From Chitinophaga pinensis (GTDB taxonomy: Bacteria; Bacteroidota; Bacteroidia; UBA7662), in assembly GCA_945874665.1 (NCBI GenBank), contig CAMCHJ010000003.1:1-64000 (forward strand): a stretch of DNA of 64,000 nt, read 5' to 3'. The position numbers were made by a program, and so were the translations under genes. Under the pieces are notes generated by a model, which was not told the DNA's origin, did no database searches, and saw only the letters and a program-made list of their open reading frames with translations. Shown here one piece after another: positions 1 to 7,671 of this stretch (within the stretch, counting starts at the first letter, position 1; each line of letters starts with the position of its first letter).

Positions 1-888
1 GGCAGCGTTACCAATCCACGCTTTATTATCACTGCCACGGTAGATATCGGCACCAAGGATATCATTGCAGGTCCTCCACAGATGATTGCACAACAGTTGA
101 GTCTTACTATTTATATTGGAGATGTCGTCACGAAAACGCTTTTTTCAAGCCTTACTCTCAATTTAAAGGGAGTGGGAACCAATGAAAATAAGTCATTTAT
201 TGAGGCGATTAAGCGCATTAACCCGAAAAGTGAGGAGGCAAAAGAACTTTTGGATGAGGGTAAATCTAAAATCATATCTTATTACAGTGCCAATTGCGAC
301 TTTATTCTCAAAGAAGCACAAACCTTGGTAAAGCAAGAAAAATACGATGAAGCCATTTACCAGCTTTCGTTGGTACCTGATGTCTGTCAAGATTGCTATT
401 TCAAGTGCCTAGATACACTAGTTTCAGTATATCAACAAAAAATTGATACCGATTGTCAAGTGAAATTCAACGAGGCCAAAGTCATTTGGGCCGCAGCTCA
501 AACCCCGAATGGCGCGGAACGAGCAGGAGACGTGCTCAGTACCATAAACCCAATGGCCAGTTGCCAACCAGAGGTTTCTATTTTCATCAAAAAGGTCGAT
601 GCCAAACTCAAGGCCGATGAAAAAGCAAGATGGCAGTTTAAAATGAAACAATATGCTGATAAAATTGCAATGCAAAAAGAACAAGTAAGAATAGTAGAAG
701 AGAAAGGAAAGCGAGATGATACCTATAGGGAGAATCAATCGCAGCGCGATGCAATTTCACAGGAAAAACAATCAGCTCGAAATTTCGAGTTAGATAAAAT
801 CAGAGTAAACACATACAGAGAGGTAGCAGTGGAGCAAGCCCGAAATCAACCTAAAACAGTTACTTATAATAACATTTATTGGAGATGA
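1..888 (+). CDS. ORF1: hypothetical protein, 5' end outside window
   Basis: The reading frame is open from base 1 and the first ATG is only at 82, so the gene begins upstream of the window and 295 codons are visible. I do not recognise an assigned function. The visible part starts with a beta-rich stretch (NPRFIITATVDIGTKD), continues with a Cys-containing helical middle, and ends in a highly charged, probably coiled-coil tail rich in Lys, Glu, Gln and Arg before a short NNIYWR end. The stop TGA overlaps the ATG of the SIR2-like gene (ATGA), so the two are probably translationally coupled. The similarity of the beta-rich stretch to other Bacteroidota hypothetical proteins is my recollection and is unchecked. 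Confidence 0.75.
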   Translation, partial: GSVTNPRFIITATVDIGTKDIIAGPPQMIAQQLSLTIYIGDVVTKTLFSSLTLNLKGVGTNENKSFIEAIKRINPKSEEAKELLDEGKSKIISYYSANCDFILKEAQTLVKQEKYDEAIYQLSLVPDVCQDCYFKCLDTLVSVYQQKIDTDCQVKFNEAKVIWAAAQTPNGAERAGDVLSTINPMASCQPEVSIFIKKVDAKLKADEKARWQFKMKQYADKIAMQKEQVRIVEEKGKRDDTYRENQSQRDAISQEKQSARNFELDKIRVNTYREVAVEQARNQPKTVTYNNIYWR

Positions 889-1814
889 TTAAGGATTTTA
901 TAAATAAAAACGCTGGAATAAAATTTACGATTGTTTTAGGGTCAGGATTCCACATTCAAAAAAATTCAAATACTATTTTAAATAGTTGGGAGATGCTTTT
1001 AAAAAAAATGGATCCTAACTTTGTAAGCCAAGGTAATTACTTATTAGACTTTGAACAGATGATATTAAGTGAAAAATCTTCTCTTCAATCGTCAGATGTT
1101 GAAAAACTAAAATTATCTCAAGTAGCAAAATGTTTGAAAAAAGTACAAGAAAATCTTGATTTAGAAAAATTAAATCAATATCCTATAGAAATTTTCAATC
1201 CAGATATTATCTCGGACATAGTAATATTGAATTTTGATGAAGTTGCAGAAAAAATATGCAAGGAAGTTCTCAAATGTAAAATATCATCAATTCAATATGT
1301 TGAGATAGATGAAAAATTAAAAAGTGAAGCCAAAATTCATCAAACTACAAGATTCAAAGAAGTTATTTTTCCAAACAAAGGAATTATTCGATTTTGGCAT
1401 CCTCATGGTTCAATTGCTAAATCTTCAGAAATGATATTAAGTGCAAGAAGCTATGCAATGCACATTGTAAATATTGAAAGGTTGAGAAAGCATTCTAAGT
1501 CCAAACTAAAAAACAATAATAAATTAAATACTTGGTATGATCAGCTGATTCATCAACCTGTGTTAATATTAGGTGCTTCTATATCTAATTCAGAATGGGA
1601 CCTATGGAGTGCCTTTATTAACAGAGAACGTAATTTTTCTAAAAAAGATAATAAAGAATTTCGCAGACCAATTTATCAAATGAGAAGCTCGGAAAATTTA
1701 ATTTCAAATGAAAATGACAAAAAAACAAATGAACAATGGTTTGAACCGCTTTTTGAAGAAAAATATTGTTTCAATGAACAATGGTCAATGCTCTCTAAAA
1801 TTATATCAAAATGA
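885..1814 (+). CDS. SIR2-like domain protein (predicted NAD-binding/NADase fold)
   Basis: The product is 309 residues. Motifs in SIR2-family order are visible: GSGFH at 19-23 (nucleotide-binding loop), NFD at 116-118 (Asn of the NxD motif), HPHGS at 172-176 (His before Gly-Ser) and ILGASISNSEW at about 229-239 (Rossmann strand plus S-x-x-E/D segment). Stand-alone SIR2-like domains in bacteria are often NAD-degrading effectors of defence systems; that role here is inference. I chose ATG 885, which overlaps the ORF1 stop, over a TTG at 879. The stop overlaps the next ATG (1811, ATGA). Base composition is very AT-rich compared with the core genes, which suggests transfer. No second effector or sensor domain is evident. 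Confidence 0.7.
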   Translation: MIKDFINKNAGIKFTIVLGSGFHIQKNSNTILNSWEMLLKKMDPNFVSQGNYLLDFEQMILSEKSSLQSSDVEKLKLSQVAKCLKKVQENLDLEKLNQYPIEIFNPDIISDIVILNFDEVAEKICKEVLKCKISSIQYVEIDEKLKSEAKIHQTTRFKEVIFPNKGIIRFWHPHGSIAKSSEMILSARSYAMHIVNIERLRKHSKSKLKNNNKLNTWYDQLIHQPVLILGASISNSEWDLWSAFINRERNFSKKDNKEFRRPIYQMRSSENLISNENDKKTNEQWFEPLFEEKYCFNEQWSMLSKIISK

Positions 1815-2259
1815 AAGTATTTTACTTATTCATAATTTTCACTTTTATTGATTACAATGCATTTGCACAATCCTTCAATGATGAAAAAGTTAGTTTAACG
1901 AATTTCATCAAACGGATGCACACAGCTAAACCCTTTGAAGGAGTAAAAATTATTGATGACTACGATCATCAGTATTTCGTTTCGGTTATTAGCTTGGAAA
2001 AAGCTAAATACACAAGTGAATTAACTATGAATCGTGTTGCTCAAGTGAAAGCACAATCGCAGGCCAGTACTTTTTTGAATGGGGCCACAATTTCGATGGA
2101 GATGTTAATCACAACTAAAGAATCCAAGGACTCAACGAATAATATAAAAACGACAGTTGAAACGGTTGAACAATGGGTTTCTCTCAAGGCCTTGAGTTAT
2201 TAACAAATTTTAACAACGCAGATAGTTTGAGAATGGTTTTTAATTATTTTAGGAATTGA
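1811..2259 (+). pseudogene. A': small secreted protein, frameshifted paralogue of the gene at 5616
   Basis: This copy starts with a signal peptide (MKVFYLFIIFTFIDYNAFAQ, cut after AQ) and aligns closely with protein A at 5616-6104, including the shared block NRVAQVKAQSQASTFLNGA. The frame terminates at TAA 2201-2203 after about 130 codons. Compared with A, roughly six residues after VEQ are missing and the frame is shifted. From 2176 a second frame reads GFSQGLELLTNFNNADSLRM and onward to TGA 2257-2259, matching GFSKGLELLTNF of A. A deletion near 2174 therefore truncated the protein. A shortened 130-residue product could still be made. It is coupled to the SIR2-like gene by ATGA and lies 34 bp before B1. 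Confidence 0.75.
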
Positions 2260-2293
2260 AAAAAGAATAAAATAAATAACAAAAAAAACAAAA

Positions 2294-3649
2294 ATGAAAT
2301 CAATTTTTAAATCAATTATTATTACTGGACTATTTGTATTTTTACAACAAATAGTTTTTGCCCAAGACGCAGATAAAACTGTTGCAATCACTGTAAGTGG
2401 TAGTGGAAAAACGCAAGATGATGCTAAGCAATCTGCATTACGTTCTGCAATTGAACAGGCCTTTGGTGCTTTCATTTCCTCTAAAACAGAAATATTAAAT
2501 GACCAAGTTGTGGCGGATCAAATGTCATCCGTTACTAGTGGAAACATAAAATCTTTTGACTTACTTAACGAATCTCAGCTTCCTGATGGTAGCTGGGGTG
2601 TAACTTTAAAAGCAATTGTTTCGGTTGATAAACTCACAAGTTTTGTGGAAGCAAAGGGTATTGCCATAGAAATAAAAGGCGGTATGTTTGCTTTAAATAT
2701 CAAACAGCAATTATTAAATGAGCAAGGTGAAATTAAAGCAGTTAGCGAAATGGTAGGATTACTTCATGAACCAATGCAAATTTCTTTTGATTATGTTATT
2801 AAAAGTAGCGATCCTAAATCGTTAGACGCAGAAAGTAGAAACTGGGTAATACCTCTAGTTGTGACAGCAACAACTAATGAAAATATTGATTTTTGTGCAA
2901 ATTATTGTATTAAAACATTAGAAGCGCTAAGCCTTTCTTCTGAAGAAGTAACAAGCTATAAGAGTTTAAACAAAGCCGTTTTCCCCGTTGTCATTATATA
3001 CAATTGGGTTACCAAAACTTTTTATTTAAGAAAACAAAGTAGTATAAATGCATTAATCACGCTTACAAGTCAGTGGGCTTATTATACTCGTTTATTTACA
3101 GTGCAATCTGGAATGGATAAATCAAATGGAAATGGCGTAGGTAAAATACACAAGTTTATGGATCATCGATACTTAAAAACTGATGGTATCACAATTAACT
3201 TTTTAACAATAGGAAAACAGGCCGCCACATTTACTTGGCAGGATAAACGAACGCTTGCACAAATTGAACAAATGACTGGATATACAGTAAAGCCAAGAGG
3301 CGTTGTTTCACAATATAAGCATGGTGGTTTTGTTGTTTTTGAAGAAAATGGGCATGGTTTAGTAGCTGCAATTACAGATCTAGGGAATATGGATTGGAAC
3401 TCTGCCAAAACGGCCTGTGATGAATTGATTTTAAATGGATATAGCGATTGGCATTTACCTGCAAAAGAAGAATTAAATGCACTTTTTGTTAATTTGAAAC
3501 AGGTAGGAGTTGGCGGTTTTGAGAATTACTACTATTGGAGTAGCACTGAGGGAAATGATAGAGCGTGGATTCAGAACTTCAGTAATGGCGACCAGCACGT
3601 AAACCCCGGATACTCAAAAATCAATGTTCGGGCTGTGAGGACTTTTTAA
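2294..3649 (+). CDS. B1: secreted protein, FlgT-N-like N-terminal domain plus DUF1566/C-type-lectin-like C terminus
   Basis: The product is 451 residues with a signal peptide ending VFAQ near residue 24. Residues about 30-125 form the domain shared with B2 and B3, containing SGSGKTQDDAKQSALRSAIE and SVDKLTSFVEAKG. It resembles the N-terminal domain of flagellar assembly protein FlgT/LPP20-type proteins, although no flagellar gene is nearby. Residues about 335-451 form a DUF1566-like domain with DWNSAKTACDELILNGYSDW, HLPAKEELNALF and YYYWSSTE, ending NVRAVRTF. DUF1566 proteins adopt a C-type-lectin-like fold and are frequent targets of diversity-generating retroelements. The terminal segment after YYWSSTE looks like such a variable region. 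I infer a secreted or surface protein with a variable ligand-binding tip. Confidence 0.75.
   Translation: MKSIFKSIIITGLFVFLQQIVFAQDADKTVAITVSGSGKTQDDAKQSALRSAIEQAFGAFISSKTEILNDQVVADQMSSVTSGNIKSFDLLNESQLPDGSWGVTLKAIVSVDKLTSFVEAKGIAIEIKGGMFALNIKQQLLNEQGEIKAVSEMVGLLHEPMQISFDYVIKSSDPKSLDAESRNWVIPLVVTATTNENIDFCANYCIKTLEALSLSSEEVTSYKSLNKAVFPVVIIYNWVTKTFYLRKQSSINALITLTSQWAYYTRLFTVQSGMDKSNGNGVGKIHKFMDHRYLKTDGITINFLTIGKQAATFTWQDKRTLAQIEQMTGYTVKPRGVVSQYKHGGFVVFEENGHGLVAAITDLGNMDWNSAKTACDELILNGYSDWHLPAKEELNALFVNLKQVGVGGFENYYYWSSTEGNDRAWIQNFSNGDQHVNPGYSKINVRAVRTF
3527..3643 (+). other. Candidate DGR variable repeat (VR) at the end of B1
   Basis: The codons for YYYWSSTEGNDRAWIQNFSN and the following GDQHVNPGYSKINVRAVR encode the usual position of a DGR variable region, at the extreme C terminus of a lectin-fold DUF1566 domain. 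Positions after AW-QNF are dominated by codons such as agt, aat, gac, cac, aac, ccc, tac and atc, which can be derived from AAY codons by changing only A at the first two positions. The invariant-looking end (NVRAVRTF) would be the initiation-of-mutagenic-homology side. No matching template repeat or reverse transcriptase was found in the window, so the assignment is inference. Confidence 0.45.
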
Positions 3650-3933
3650 CTATTTATCAATTTAACTATTTTAACTAACCGCGGAGTGGTCTAATTTTTA
3701 TTAGTGGCATTATTAACGATTTACCCGTTTTCAAAGATATATCTGGTTTAAAGCCCTTTCTGAAAACATGAAATAATTATTTTTAATATTTCACTTTAAT
3801 TGAATACAACTGTTTGCAAATATAATGAACTCGTAACCCTCGTAGTCTATGACCAATGAAAAACTTCAGATGAATCAAATTAGACTAGGAATAATGCAAA
3901 AAAAAACAAATTCCAATCTTTAATCAAATAAAC
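3650..3933 (+). other. 284-bp intergenic gap between B1 and B2
   Basis: No ORF of note. Immediately after the B1 stop there are repeated TTTAACTA-type motifs (3648-3678) followed by a short GC-rich patch (CCGCGGAGTGG, 3679-3689) and a weak AT hairpin CTAAT-TTTT-ATTAG at 3691-3704. The remainder is AT-rich and presumably contains the promoter of the B2 operon. I did not find a convincing TTTG-N19-TAnnTTTG promoter in it. Confidence 0.4.
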
Positions 3934-5157
3934 ATGAAACAACTATTTTTTATCCTGGCTCTGGCATTTAGTGTCAATGCTTACTCACAAGATGATAAAA
4001 CCGTAACCCTTGTTGTAAGCGGGCAAGGCAAGACGCAAGATGAAGCTAAGCAAAGCGCTTTGCGAAGTGCCATTGAACAGGCGTTTGGGGCATTCATATC
4101 GTCAAAGTCAGAAATACTAAATGATGATTTAGTTAAGGATGAAATTGTTTCCATTTCAAATGGGAATATTCAAAAATACGAATTGCTTACTAAAGATTAT
4201 ATTCCAGAGGGGTATTATGTGGTGACATTAAGGGCTGTAGTTTCTATCTCCAAGCTGACGAGCTTTTGTGAAAGTAAAGGTATTGAGGTTTCGTTTAGAG
4301 GCGATTTATTGTCTGCAAATATTGAGTTGATAGAAATAAATAAAGCCAGTGAATTGATTGCCATGAAAAATTTGATAAAAATGTCAAATGATTGGTTGAT
4401 AAAGTGTTTTAATTATTCACTTGAAACATCAGAGCCTAGGAATACCAATGGACGTTACCAAATTAGCCTGACTGTATACACACTTTTGAATTCTAACTTT
4501 GTTGGCTTTAACAATTATATAACGAACACATTAAAGAGTATTAGTTTGAGCAGCGCGGAAATTTCGAAATTTGACAAATTACAAATTGAATATCATAAAG
4601 TTCAAATTTTAAATTCAGATAAATCTAAAAGCACAGTTTATTTAAGAAATGAGGAGAGTTTAAATATGCTTATGGAATTGTTTAAATATCCAGAGGTGCA
4701 TTTGCACAATTTTATAGTTTCTAATAATTTGGAAGCAATTGATGGATATAAATTTGACAAAGTAATTCGATCTGATCAAAGGTCAGCTATTGCTAAGCAT
4801 AGTAGTGTTCAAGTCTTCAATAAATATATTTTTTTTGATGTTACAATCGGTCAAGGGTTTCCATTGGGTGCAGAAGATGAATATACGGCTTATGCTAAAA
4901 CAAAACACGGAGTAATCTCTACATTACTTCCCATAGAGTTAGAATATAATCGTTTCCCCTTAATGATGAAAGGAGATTACTCTGTGTTTAATTATGACCC
5001 GCATGGACGGAGGTTTGGAAAAAACCAAACACTTTCAATTTCGTTTTTCTGCCCTAATGACAGAGGAGTGGTTTCTGTTAGGCAATTTGATTATTCATTC
5101 GATAAAGAAAAAATTAAGAGCATAAGTAAATTCGAGGTCAAACAATATAAAAATTAG
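3934..5157 (+). CDS. B2: secreted protein with FlgT-N-like N-terminal domain
   Basis: The product is 407 residues with a signal peptide (MKQLFFILALAFSVNAYSQ). Residues about 24-120 are clearly homologous to B1 (GKTQDEAKQSALRSAIEQAF, then FGAFISSKSEILND, then SISKLTSFCESKG). The middle section (about 130-230) is still alignable to B1 and B3, but the last 170 residues are unrelated to the DUF1566 end of B1 and carry no domain I recognise. It probably starts a second transcription unit after the 284-bp gap, since the GIY-YIG-like gene follows after only 6 bp. Function unknown; an exported, periplasmic or surface location is inferred from the signal peptide. Confidence 0.75.
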   Translation: MKQLFFILALAFSVNAYSQDDKTVTLVVSGQGKTQDEAKQSALRSAIEQAFGAFISSKSEILNDDLVKDEIVSISNGNIQKYELLTKDYIPEGYYVVTLRAVVSISKLTSFCESKGIEVSFRGDLLSANIELIEINKASELIAMKNLIKMSNDWLIKCFNYSLETSEPRNTNGRYQISLTVYTLLNSNFVGFNNYITNTLKSISLSSAEISKFDKLQIEYHKVQILNSDKSKSTVYLRNEESLNMLMELFKYPEVHLHNFIVSNNLEAIDGYKFDKVIRSDQRSAIAKHSSVQVFNKYIFFDVTIGQGFPLGAEDEYTAYAKTKHGVISTLLPIELEYNRFPLMMKGDYSVFNYDPHGRRFGKNQTLSISFFCPNDRGVVSVRQFDYSFDKEKIKSISKFEVKQYKN

Positions 5158-5163
5158 GACAGA

Positions 5164-5619
5164 ATGAAAATAGCCAAATTCGAATGCCTGAAAGGTCGCT
5201 ATTGTGAACGTCCTGTCTTGTTTCACAAAGAAATGGATTATGCGCAAGCCATTTATAATGCGAATATTCCTTACCGCCCAGGTGTGTATTTGGTTTATTC
5301 AACCACTGGGCTTAATCACGTGGATAAGGAATTGTTGTACTACGGCAAAGCGGGTGTTACTAAGAACGGCAAGAATCCTTCACTCAATTTTCACCAACTA
5401 CCCATTAGATTACTGGCTGCTACAAAGAGGCCAAAGGAATATACTCTCAGCGATAAAAATGATGTTTTAAGAGCAAAGATTTGGCCCTGGTATATTGAAT
5501 GAGGATGCTTTGAAGGGCTGAGAATTTATTGGTTCATCACGGAATGGCCAACTGAAGATCCGAATGAACTTGAGTCAAAAATAAAGAATGAGCTTCCTAA
5601 CCGGAATAATAAAATATGA
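5164..5619 (+). pseudogene. GIY-YIG-like protein interrupted by an in-frame TGA
   Basis: The frame from ATG 5164 runs to TGA 5500-5502 (112 codons), but the same frame remains open beyond it (GCFEGLRIYWFITEWPTEDP and onward) to TGA 5617-5619, which overlaps the next ATG (5616, ATGA). Both the continued coding character and the ATGA junction indicate that 5503-5619 was coding. PGVYLVYS and LLYYGKAG match the GIY and YIG motifs of the GIY-YIG fold, followed by RL and AKIWPWYIE. A full-length product would have 151 residues. It is either a pseudogene by nonsense mutation, a sequencing error, or a truncated form lacking the C-terminal part. Nuclease activity is not demonstrated by the sequence. 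Confidence 0.6.
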
Positions 5620-6104
5620 AAAGACTAACCCTTTTAATGGCATTTATTGTCATCCAGTTTAATGCTAATGCGCAATCCTTTAATGAGGATAAAACAGCAT
5701 TTTCCAACTTCCTGAAGCGCATGTATGTTGCCTCTCCCTTTGAAGGCGTTAAGGTGGTAGACGACTATGAAAAGCAATACCTGATTTCGGTTATTTCCCT
5801 CGATAAGGCCAAGTACACTTCCGAATCGGTTATGAATAGGGTTGCACAAGTGAAGGCACAATCGCAGGCCAGTACATTTTTAAATGGAGCCAGCATATCG
5901 ATGGATTTGATAATAAATACAAGGGAAGTCACCGACACCAAGGGGCAAACAGAAAGTATCACAGAAACCATGGAACAGATAAAGCAGAATTCCATCGGCT
6001 TTTCTAAGGGTCTAGAGCTACTCACTAATTTTGATTCAGCAGATGGCAAAAAGGTAGTGTTTGTTTACATGCGAGAATTAGATACGAAGACAAAAAATGA
6101 TTAA
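5616..6104 (+). CDS. A: small secreted protein, intact paralogue of the 1811 gene
   Basis: The product is 162 residues with a signal peptide ending NANAQ. It shares with A' the sequences SNFLKRMYVASPFEGVKVVD, SVISLDKAKYTSE and RVAQVKAQSQASTFLNGA. No known domain is recognised. The start ATG overlaps the stop of the extended GIY-YIG frame, and B3 follows about 43 bp downstream, repeating the order X-A-B seen at 885-3649. I infer that A and B proteins act together outside the cytoplasm. The copy at 1811 has lost the end by frameshift, so this may be the only fully functional A. Confidence 0.75.
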   Translation: MKRLTLLMAFIVIQFNANAQSFNEDKTAFSNFLKRMYVASPFEGVKVVDDYEKQYLISVISLDKAKYTSESVMNRVAQVKAQSQASTFLNGASISMDLIINTREVTDTKGQTESITETMEQIKQNSIGFSKGLELLTNFDSADGKKVVFVYMRELDTKTKND

Positions 6105-6147
6105 ATCATTACGAACAAAGGTTTATCCCACTGCTAAATTCAAACTG

Positions 6148-7671
6148 ATGAAAAAATATTTTTACTTGCTGCTCTCCTTTACATTGACTCTATTTCATGT
6201 TCAAGCTCAAAACGAAGGGAAATCAGATCTAATAAGTATAAAAGTTGTTGCCTCGGGCAAAACTGAAACTTTGGCTCTAACTGAAGCCTTGCGCTCGGCC
6301 TTGACGCAAACATCCTCTGTGTTTATTAGTGCCAATACAACAATTATTAATGATCAAATTTCGAAAGATGAAATCGCAATGATCAACAATGGTTCTATAG
6401 CTGGCTACAAGTTAGTTGATAAACATGAAAATACAGATGGGACTGTTTCCATCACGTATGAGGTGACTGTATCTGTAAATAAACTAACATCATTTGTTGA
6501 AAGTACTGGAGGAGCAACCGAATTGAAAGGCAGCCTATTTGCTGCCAACATAAAGCTGCAAGAGTTAAATGAAAAAGCCGAGCAAAAAGCAGTTGAAGAC
6601 TTGATTACCGTATCACAAACCATCTTGAAAAATTCATTTGATTACAAAATCGAAAATGGAGAGCCAACTGAACAAAATGGGAAATGGAAAATACCGTTAA
6701 TTATTTCAATTACTAAGAATAAGAATTATGATGAGTTTGTAAAGTTTTTTAGTGCTAGTTTGGCTGGGATTTCAATGAACAAGGCAGAGCAAGATGCATA
6801 CATCAAATTAAATAAACAACTATATGCCATTGGCCTTTTCGATAATTCTAAGTTGACAATAAACACGCCTTCGGTTGCAAGATATCATAGTACCCAGGAA
6901 TCAATCCAAGGGTTATCGAGTATGAATTCAGATATTGAACTCTTTGAAAATAAATTTTACATAAATAAAAAAGGAAATTATGAAGCTATTTTTTTGAGGA
7001 ATGAATTCTCCTATAAATCCTTAGAAAATTTTGTCATTAATGTGGAAAGAGAGCTTTTTTCTGATTTAGTAATTACGAATGGTGTAACAGACGAGTTGAT
7101 AGGCAGACAAGAGAGGTACAAAATTTCAGGTTATCTATCCAATATTAATTTATCGTTCGTTTCCTCCGAAACAGTTCCAATTGTTAGAAATGGATTTGCT
7201 TATTTGGGTGGAAATATGTTCAATGAAAATAAGAAAAATTTGATTGATCCTGGAATTACAGGAATTTGGTTTGGTTGGAATTGGGAAAAATTCAAATCAC
7301 CTGTGGTTGTTCAATTACGTAATGATTTTTGGGAATCGCGAATGGTTGGTTTTAATGAAAAGCGTAATACTTGGATGTCTTTTCAGGATCTTTCTACAGA
7401 CCTGACAACGATAAATTTTTTTGAAGGATATTTAGATTACATATTTGGCAATTATATTCTGCACGTCAAGAAAGTAAATAATTTGAATTATGAGTATCAA
7501 GCACAACATAAAAACAGCAATCCAAAATCAATCATTTCGTTCCCCTTACAGCTTACATCTATAGGTAATGACGCCGGTGAGGTATATAAATTATATTTAG
7601 ATAATACTTTATTGACTGAGGAGATTTCACAAGTTTCAGAATATCGTGTGAAGGTGGATACGCGAAAATAG
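6148..7671 (+). CDS. B3: secreted protein with FlgT-N-like N-terminal domain
   Basis: The product is 507 residues. ATG 6148 gives a clean signal peptide (MKKYFYLLLSFTLTLFHVQA); an upstream in-frame ATG at 6097 overlaps gene A and would add 17 residues that spoil it. Residues about 25-130 are related to B1 and B2 (LTEALRSALTQTSSVFISAN, SVNKLTSFVES) although more divergent. The C-terminal 300 residues are unlike B1 or B2 and contain several Trp/Gly-rich beta-like segments (GITGIWFGWNWEKF). Function unknown. It is the last gene of the AT-rich accessory block and is convergent with leuS. Confidence 0.72.
   Translation: MKKYFYLLLSFTLTLFHVQAQNEGKSDLISIKVVASGKTETLALTEALRSALTQTSSVFISANTTIINDQISKDEIAMINNGSIAGYKLVDKHENTDGTVSITYEVTVSVNKLTSFVESTGGATELKGSLFAANIKLQELNEKAEQKAVEDLITVSQTILKNSFDYKIENGEPTEQNGKWKIPLIISITKNKNYDEFVKFFSASLAGISMNKAEQDAYIKLNKQLYAIGLFDNSKLTINTPSVARYHSTQESIQGLSSMNSDIELFENKFYINKKGNYEAIFLRNEFSYKSLENFVINVERELFSDLVITNGVTDELIGRQERYKISGYLSNINLSFVSSETVPIVRNGFAYLGGNMFNENKKNLIDPGITGIWFGWNWEKFKSPVVVQLRNDFWESRMVGFNEKRNTWMSFQDLSTDLTTINFFEGYLDYIFGNYILHVKKVNNLNYEYQAQHKNSNPKSIISFPLQLTSIGNDAGEVYKLYLDNTLLTEEISQVSEYRVKVDTRK

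Noticed and set aside
3650-3933. Possible DGR template repeat downstream of B1
   Set aside because: The gap contains no sequence similar to 3527-3643 beyond chance, so no template repeat is present here.
5204-5470. Second open frame in the GIY-YIG-like gene
   Set aside because: It lies in another phase within the better supported 5164 frame and has no domain match.
5500-5502. TGA in the GIY-YIG-like gene as a selenocysteine or programmed stop
   Set aside because: No supporting stem-loop or slippery site next to the TGA was noticed, and TGA is the ordinary stop elsewhere in the window; a nonsense mutation or error is simpler.
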